Assembly: GCF_024701375.2 (NCBI RefSeq) | Contig: NZ_CP113910.1 | Span: forward strand, 5,890,001-5,954,000 | Direction: 5' to 3' | Length of the DNA stretch: 64,000 nucleotides | DNA from: Streptomyces sp. KMM 9044 | GTDB lineage: Bacteria; Actinomycetota; Actinomycetes; Streptomycetales; Streptomycetaceae | In this document: one piece after another, positions 60,316 through 64,000 of the stretch | Layout: every line of letters begins with the position of its first letter | Position numbering within the stretch: the stretch's first letter is position 1 | Program-made: the position numbers and the translations under genes | Notes under the pieces: generated by a model | What the model saw: the letters and a program-made list of their open reading frames with translations, nothing else | What the model was told of the DNA's origin: nothing | The model's database searches: none

Positions 60316-60330
60316 AATCATCCCATGATT
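60316..60330. promoter_or_regulatory. Palindromic operator candidate between the GntR and MFS genes
   Basis: AATCAT-CCC-ATGATT is a perfect 6-3-6 palindrome in an AT-richer patch, inside a wider CAACCA...TGGTTG pair (about 60311-60350). Placed 54 bp before the GntR start and 15 bp before the MFS ATG used here. Confidence 0.6.
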
Positions 60331-60344
60331 CTATGACAGGCCTC

Positions 60345-62330
60345 ATGGTTGGTGAGGAACTCCGGACGGTCACGTCCACGACGGCGTGCACGGCGTCTCC
60401 GGCGCCCGACGGCACGGAGCCCGACGACAGGGAGGCGGGTGGGACCGGACGGTCCGGCACGCGCGTGTGGACGATGCGGCTGCTCGTCGCCGGCATCGTG
60501 GTGGCGGCGCTGAACCTCCGCCCCGCCATCACCAGCCTCGGGGCACTGCTCGAGGAGACCCGTACCGGGCTCGGCATGAGCGGCACCATGGCCGGGCTGC
60601 TCACTTCCGTGCCCCCGCTGTGCTTCGCCGTCCTCGGTGTCACCGCCCCGCGGCTGGCCCGACGCTTCGGGCCGGGTGCGGTGGTGTGCGCCGGTATGGC
60701 CGCCATCGGTACCGGTCTGCTGATCCGTCCGTTCACGGGGAGCACGGCGGGTTTCCTGGCGGCGAGCGCCCTCGCGCTCATGGGCATCGCCGTCAGCAAC
60801 GTCCTGATGCCGGTCGTCGTCAAGCAGTGGTTCCCGGACCGGGTCGGCTCCATGACCGGCCTGTACTCCATGGCTCTCGCCCTCGGCACGGCCCTGGCCG
60901 CCGCGGTGACCGTGCCGGCGACCGAGGCGCTGGGCGGGAGCTGGGAGTCGGGACTCGCCCTGTGGGCCGTGCTCGCCACGGCCGCCGTACTGCCCTGGCT
61001 CCCGTTCGTGGGTGAGCGGGGCCGGGCGCCTGCGGAGCGGACGCCCGCGCGGGAGCGGCGTGGGACGGGACGGCACACGCGGGGAGGGGGTGGACCGGGG
61101 CGGCAGGTGTCCGGACAGCACCCGTCACGGGAGCAGGAGCCCGCACCCGAGCTGCGGATCACCCGCAGCCGGACCGCCCGGGCGCTCGCCGTCTTCTTCG
61201 GACTCCAGGCGACCGCCGCCTACATCACCATGGGCTGGATGGCGCAGATCTTCCGGGACGCGGGCGTCACCGCGAGCACCGCCGGGCTGCTCCTCGCGCT
61301 CACCATGGTGATGGGAGTGCCGCTCGCCTTCGTCATCCCGCGCGTTGCCACACGGCTGCCCCGGCAGGGCCCGATCGTGGTCGTGCTCGGCACGAGCGGC
61401 CTGATCGGATACGCCGGGCTGTACTTCGCGCCCGCCGCCGACGCCCTGGCCTGGGCGCTGCTGCTGGGCATTGCCCACTGCGCCTTCCCGCTCGCGCTCA
61501 CCATGGTCGGGATGCGGGCCAGGTCCGGCGCGGGAGTGGCCAAGCTGTCGGCCTTCGCACAGAGCGCCGGCTATCTGATCTCCGTCCCGGGTCCTCTCCT
61601 GGTGGGCGTCCTCTACCAGTACAGCGGCGGCTGGGGACTCCCCCTCGCACGCATGTCCGCCCTGCTGATCCCGCAGATGATCTCCGGCGTGCTGGCAGGC
61701 CGCGCCCGCACGGTGGAGGACGAGGCGGCCCCCCGCCGAGCCCGCGGCCTTCCGCTTCTCCGCGCCCTCGCACCCGCCCACCCCGACTCACCCCGGCGCA
61801 CATCGAACCGTCGGCGGGTGCGAGACTTGCCCCATGCCCGTCCTCGACCCGAACCCCCAGAACGGCCGGAAGAAGATGCTGCTAGTCTTCGGCGCGTTCT
61901 TCGCCATCTTCATCGTCATCGGCGTGATCGCGAGCATCCTGGCGCCGTGACACCCCGCCGTCCCGGCCGGGGGTTCGTGGGGGTGCCGGCACTCCCATCC
62001 CCTAGGGGGCCGGGCTCAGGGGCAAGTGGGTGGGTCGCCGGATGGGTCGACGGCCCGGAAGTACATACCTTCGAGATGTGGCCGCGAGACGCGGACACGG
62101 ATCCCTCGGAGAGTGGAGGCCCCATGTCGACGCGCACGCACACCCGGCCCCACCCGGTCTCCCGGGGCGGCGTCGACACCCGGCTGCCGTGGTGGGCCCT
62201 CGCCCTGCCCACGCTCGCCTTCGTCGCGCTGCTCACCCTGATCCTGACCGCCGCCGACGCGCACGCGACGGCCGCCGAGCCCGGGATCACCCACCTCATC
62301 GAGCGGGCACAGCAGCCCGTATCCCGCTGA
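60345..62330 (+). CDS. MFS transporter, CynX/NimT type, with frame open into downstream genes
   Basis: The transporter itself spans about residues 44-460: twelve hydrophobic segments, LNLRPAITSLGALLEE in helix 1, VLMPVVVKQWFPDRVGSMTGLYSMALALG in the middle and LARMSALLIPQMISGVLAGR at the end. A charged insert (about 228-265) lies between the halves. After the last helix, near 61715, no stop follows in frame: the frame continues through low-complexity Arg/Pro sequence and into the small gene at 62124-62330. Homologues end soon after the last helix, so a lost stop or a frameshift near the C6 run at about 61726 is likely. Start chosen at 60345; 60333 and 60306 are alternatives but lie before or inside the operator. 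Confidence 0.7.
   Translation: MVGEELRTVTSTTACTASPAPDGTEPDDREAGGTGRSGTRVWTMRLLVAGIVVAALNLRPAITSLGALLEETRTGLGMSGTMAGLLTSVPPLCFAVLGVTAPRLARRFGPGAVVCAGMAAIGTGLLIRPFTGSTAGFLAASALALMGIAVSNVLMPVVVKQWFPDRVGSMTGLYSMALALGTALAAAVTVPATEALGGSWESGLALWAVLATAAVLPWLPFVGERGRAPAERTPARERRGTGRHTRGGGGPGRQVSGQHPSREQEPAPELRITRSRTARALAVFFGLQATAAYITMGWMAQIFRDAGVTASTAGLLLALTMVMGVPLAFVIPRVATRLPRQGPIVVVLGTSGLIGYAGLYFAPAADALAWALLLGIAHCAFPLALTMVGMRARSGAGVAKLSAFAQSAGYLISVPGPLLVGVLYQYSGGWGLPLARMSALLIPQMISGVLAGRARTVEDEAAPRRARGLPLLRALAPAHPDSPRRTSNRRRVRDLPHARPRPEPPERPEEDAASLRRVLRHLHRHRRDREHPGAVTPRRPGRGFVGVPALPSPRGPGSGASGWVAGWVDGPEVHTFEMWPRDADTDPSESGGPMSTRTHTRPHPVSRGGVDTRLPWWALALPTLAFVALLTLILTAADAHATAAEPGITHLIERAQQPVSR
61834..61950 (+). 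CDS. 38-residue transporter-associated membrane peptide (SGM_5486-like)
   Basis: MPVLDPNPQNGRKKM followed by one hydrophobic helix (LLVFGAFFAIFIVIGVIASIL) and a final Ala-Pro. It lies in a different frame from the MFS protein and matches my memory of a tiny streptomycete family found next to such transporters. Too short for most gene finders, but codon-level composition and a single clean helix support it. Confidence 0.75.
   Translation: MPVLDPNPQNGRKKMLLVFGAFFAIFIVIGVIASILAP
62124..62330 (+). CDS. Small membrane or exported protein
   Basis: 68 residues: basic Arg/His/Thr-rich N-terminus, one hydrophobic helix (LPWWALALPTLAFVALLTLIL) then a short tail, AEPGITHLIERAQQPVSR. The ATG at 62124 has GGAGG six bases upstream, and the sequence looks like a complete small protein, even though the MFS frame runs into it without a stop. 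Function unknown. Confidence 0.65.
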   Translation: MSTRTHTRPHPVSRGGVDTRLPWWALALPTLAFVALLTLILTAADAHATAAEPGITHLIERAQQPVSR

Positions 62331-62394
62331 GCACCCCGGAAGCGGCCTTCAACTCCCTGCGCCCCATGGCCTGTTTCATGCGAAGCTGGGTCAC

Positions 62395-62913
62395 ATGAGC
62401 GTCGCAGAACCCCGCAGGATCGTCCTATTCCGGCATGCGAAGGCCGACTGGCCACCGGTGACCGACCACGAGCGCCCGCTCGCCGAGCGCGGCAGGATGG
62501 ACGCCGCAGTCGCCGGGCGCAAGCTCGTCGACTCCGCCATCGCCTTCGATCTGGCCCTGTGCTCCACCGCGACCCGGACCCGGGAGACGTGGAAACTCGC
62601 GGTTCACGAGTTCCCGCAGCGACCGAAGACCGTGTACGAGGAGCGGATCTACGAGGCCTCACCCGGTGAGCTGATCGCCCTGCTGAACGAAACCCCGGAC
62701 GACGCGCAGAACGTGCTCCTCGTCGGCCACAACCCCGGCATCCAGGGAGTGGCCGAGATCCTCGCCGGATCGGCCGAGGGGGACGCGGGCGAGCGGATGA
62801 GCCGTCGCGGCTATCCGGCCGCCGCGTTCGCCGTGCTCTCCTTCACCGGTTCCTGGAAGTCCCTGGAGCCGGGCACCACCACCCTGCTCGACTACTGGGC
62901 TCCCAGCGAGTGA
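62395..62913 (+). CDS. SixA-like histidine phosphatase
   Basis: 172 residues. The catalytic RHG-type motif is RHAKADWP (His near 14), the second His lies in LLVGHNPGIQGVAEIL, and ERPLAERGRMDA-like sequence between them is typical of SixA, which removes phosphate from phosphohistidine. Substrate here unknown. ATG at 62395. Convergent with serB, with a hairpin between. Confidence 0.9.
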   Translation: MSVAEPRRIVLFRHAKADWPPVTDHERPLAERGRMDAAVAGRKLVDSAIAFDLALCSTATRTRETWKLAVHEFPQRPKTVYEERIYEASPGELIALLNETPDDAQNVLLVGHNPGIQGVAEILAGSAEGDAGERMSRRGYPAAAFAVLSFTGSWKSLEPGTTTLLDYWAPSE

Positions 62914-62931
62914 CCCCCGCGGCATGACGAC

Positions 62932-62970
62932 GGGACCCGGCACCGAGGGCGTGGACCGGATGCCGGGCCC
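62932..62970. terminator. Bidirectional hairpin between the sixA-like gene and serB
   Basis: GGGACCCGGCA (62932-62942) pairs with TGCCGGGCCC (62961-62970) with one mismatch, loop 18 nt, between two convergent genes. Confidence 0.5.
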
Positions 62971-63013
62971 CCTTCCGCAAGGACACCGGACAGGCCCTGA
63001 CCCTTCGCGCGGC

Positions 63014-64000
63014 TCAGTCCAGGTCGAGGACGTCCGCCGCCTCGACCTCTTCGCGCGTGATGCCCAGCAGGTACAGGACGGTGTCCAGGAAGGGGAAGTT
63101 CACCGCGGTGTGGGCGGCCTGACGTACCACCGGCTTGGCGTTGAAGGCGACCCCGAGCCCCGCCGCATTGAGCATGTCCAAATCGTTCGCGCCGTCGCCG
63201 ATCGCCACGGTCTGCGACAGCGGAACCCCCGCTGCGGCGGCGAACCGGCGTAGCAGCCGCGCCTTGCCCGCCCGGTCCACGATCTCGCCCGTGACCCTGC
63301 CGGTCAGCTTCCCGTCGGCGATCTCCAGGGTGTTGGCATGGGCGAAGTCCAGCGCCAGCCGCTCCTTCAGATCGTCCGTGACCTGGGTGAACCCCCCGGA
63401 GACCACCCCCACCTGGTAGCCGAGTCGCTTCAGCGTGCGGACCAGGGTGCGGGCGCCCGGCGTCAGCCGTACCTCGCTGCGCACCTTGTCCACCACGGAG
63501 GCGTCCAGCCCCGCCAGCAACTGCACGCGTGCGTGCAGCGACTGTTCGAAGTCCAGTTCACCACGCATCGCCGCCTCGGTCACCTCGGCGACCCTGTCCT
63601 GGCACCCGGCGTGGGCGGCGAAGAGCTCGATCACCTCGTCCTGGATGAGCGTGGAGTCCACATCCATGACGACCAGACGCTGAGCCCGCCGGTGCAGTCC
63701 GGCCGCGACGACGGCGACATCCACCCCGAGCTTCGCCGCGTCGGTCACCAGGGCGGTGCGCAGCGGCTCCGTCTCCACCCCGGACACCGCGAACTCCACC
63801 GCGGTCACCGGGTACTTGGCGAGTCGGAAGACACGGTCGATATTGGCGCCGGACCGGGTGATCCGCGTGGCGATCGCCGCCGCCGTCTCGGCGGTGAGGG
63901 GGTGGCCCAGCACGGTGACCAGGGAACGGCCGAGCCCGCGCGGGCGGTTGTCCCCGATGCCGGAGATGATCTCCGCCTGGAGCTTCATGGACTCCGCCCA
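63014..64000 (-). CDS. serB: Phosphoserine phosphatase (5' end outside window)
   Basis: The visible part reads WAESMKLQAEIISGIGDN and onward. ACT-like segment first (SLVTVLGHPLTAETAAAIATRI), then the HAD phosphatase: VVMDVDSTLIQDEV (nucleophile Asp), VGVVSGGFTQVTDDL, VAIGDGANDLDMLNAAGLGVAFNAKP. It makes serine from phosphoserine. The ATG at 63988 is internal: coding continues upstream in frame to the window edge, and the family has a further ACT-type N-terminus of about 75 residues. Confidence 0.93.
   Translation of the reverse strand, partial: WAESMKLQAEIISGIGDNRPRGLGRSLVTVLGHPLTAETAAAIATRITRSGANIDRVFRLAKYPVTAVEFAVSGVETEPLRTALVTDAAKLGVDVAVVAAGLHRRAQRLVVMDVDSTLIQDEVIELFAAHAGCQDRVAEVTEAAMRGELDFEQSLHARVQLLAGLDASVVDKVRSEVRLTPGARTLVRTLKRLGYQVGVVSGGFTQVTDDLKERLALDFAHANTLEIADGKLTGRVTGEIVDRAGKARLLRRFAAAAGVPLSQTVAIGDGANDLDMLNAAGLGVAFNAKPVVRQAAHTAVNFPFLDTVLYLLGITREEVEAADVLDLD

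Overview
The window is a chromosomal segment of a Streptomyces or very close relative. GC content is very high, GTG starts and 1-4 bp start/stop overlaps are common, and the gene set is typical actinomycete core. A 73-residue protein from position 23747 matches my recollection of the Streptomyces nucleoid protein Gbn. From memory, the whole gene order resembles the S. coelicolor region running from serB to the cobalamin genes. All assignments come from reading the sequence; no database was searched.

Left part (1-15000, minus strand): a compact cobalamin operon. In transcription order it holds cobD, cobQ, cobN, a ChlI/ChlD-type chelatase gene, cobO, cobB, cobI, cobM, cobL and a cbiG-cobJ fusion cut by the window edge. 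A cobalamin riboswitch sits in the cobD leader. Next to it lie a phosphate transporter with an upstream PHO box and its small membrane partner (15156-16722).

Middle-left (16873-28198): a class II aldolase, an anchored alpha/beta hydrolase, a conserved unknown protein, a VOC protein, an ABC-F ATPase preceded by a possible leaderless 7-residue ORF, gbn with clustered GATC sites upstream, an enoyl-CoA hydratase, and an Asp23/AmaP envelope-stress cluster of five overlapping genes.

Centre (28461-42122): a sugar uptake and catabolism operon (ribokinase family kinase, permease, binding lipoprotein, ATPase, frame-disrupted rbsD, divergent deoC), with a GntR regulator behind it. Then come a SURF1-GH15-SDR minus-strand group and a small scar (38694-40240) with a truncated reductase-like gene, a cysteine-rich metallothionein-like gene and the tail of a serine integrase. 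A DEDDh exonuclease and a VIT-family transporter follow.

Right part (42346-64000): CopD-like protein, CoA-transferase, subtilase ending in a nine-copy 8-bp repeat, DUF485/acetate symporter pair, moaA, small stress and membrane proteins, tyrS, tldE and tldD separated by a small duplication, a DUF397 gene beside a decayed ATPase, a Phd/VapC-type toxin-antitoxin pair, fabG-fabI, a lipoprotein with a tandem repeat, a divergent GntR/MFS pair, a SixA-like phosphatase and serB (cut by the right edge). Most of this is core metabolism. The unusual material is in regulatory DNA, gene junctions and decaying genes.
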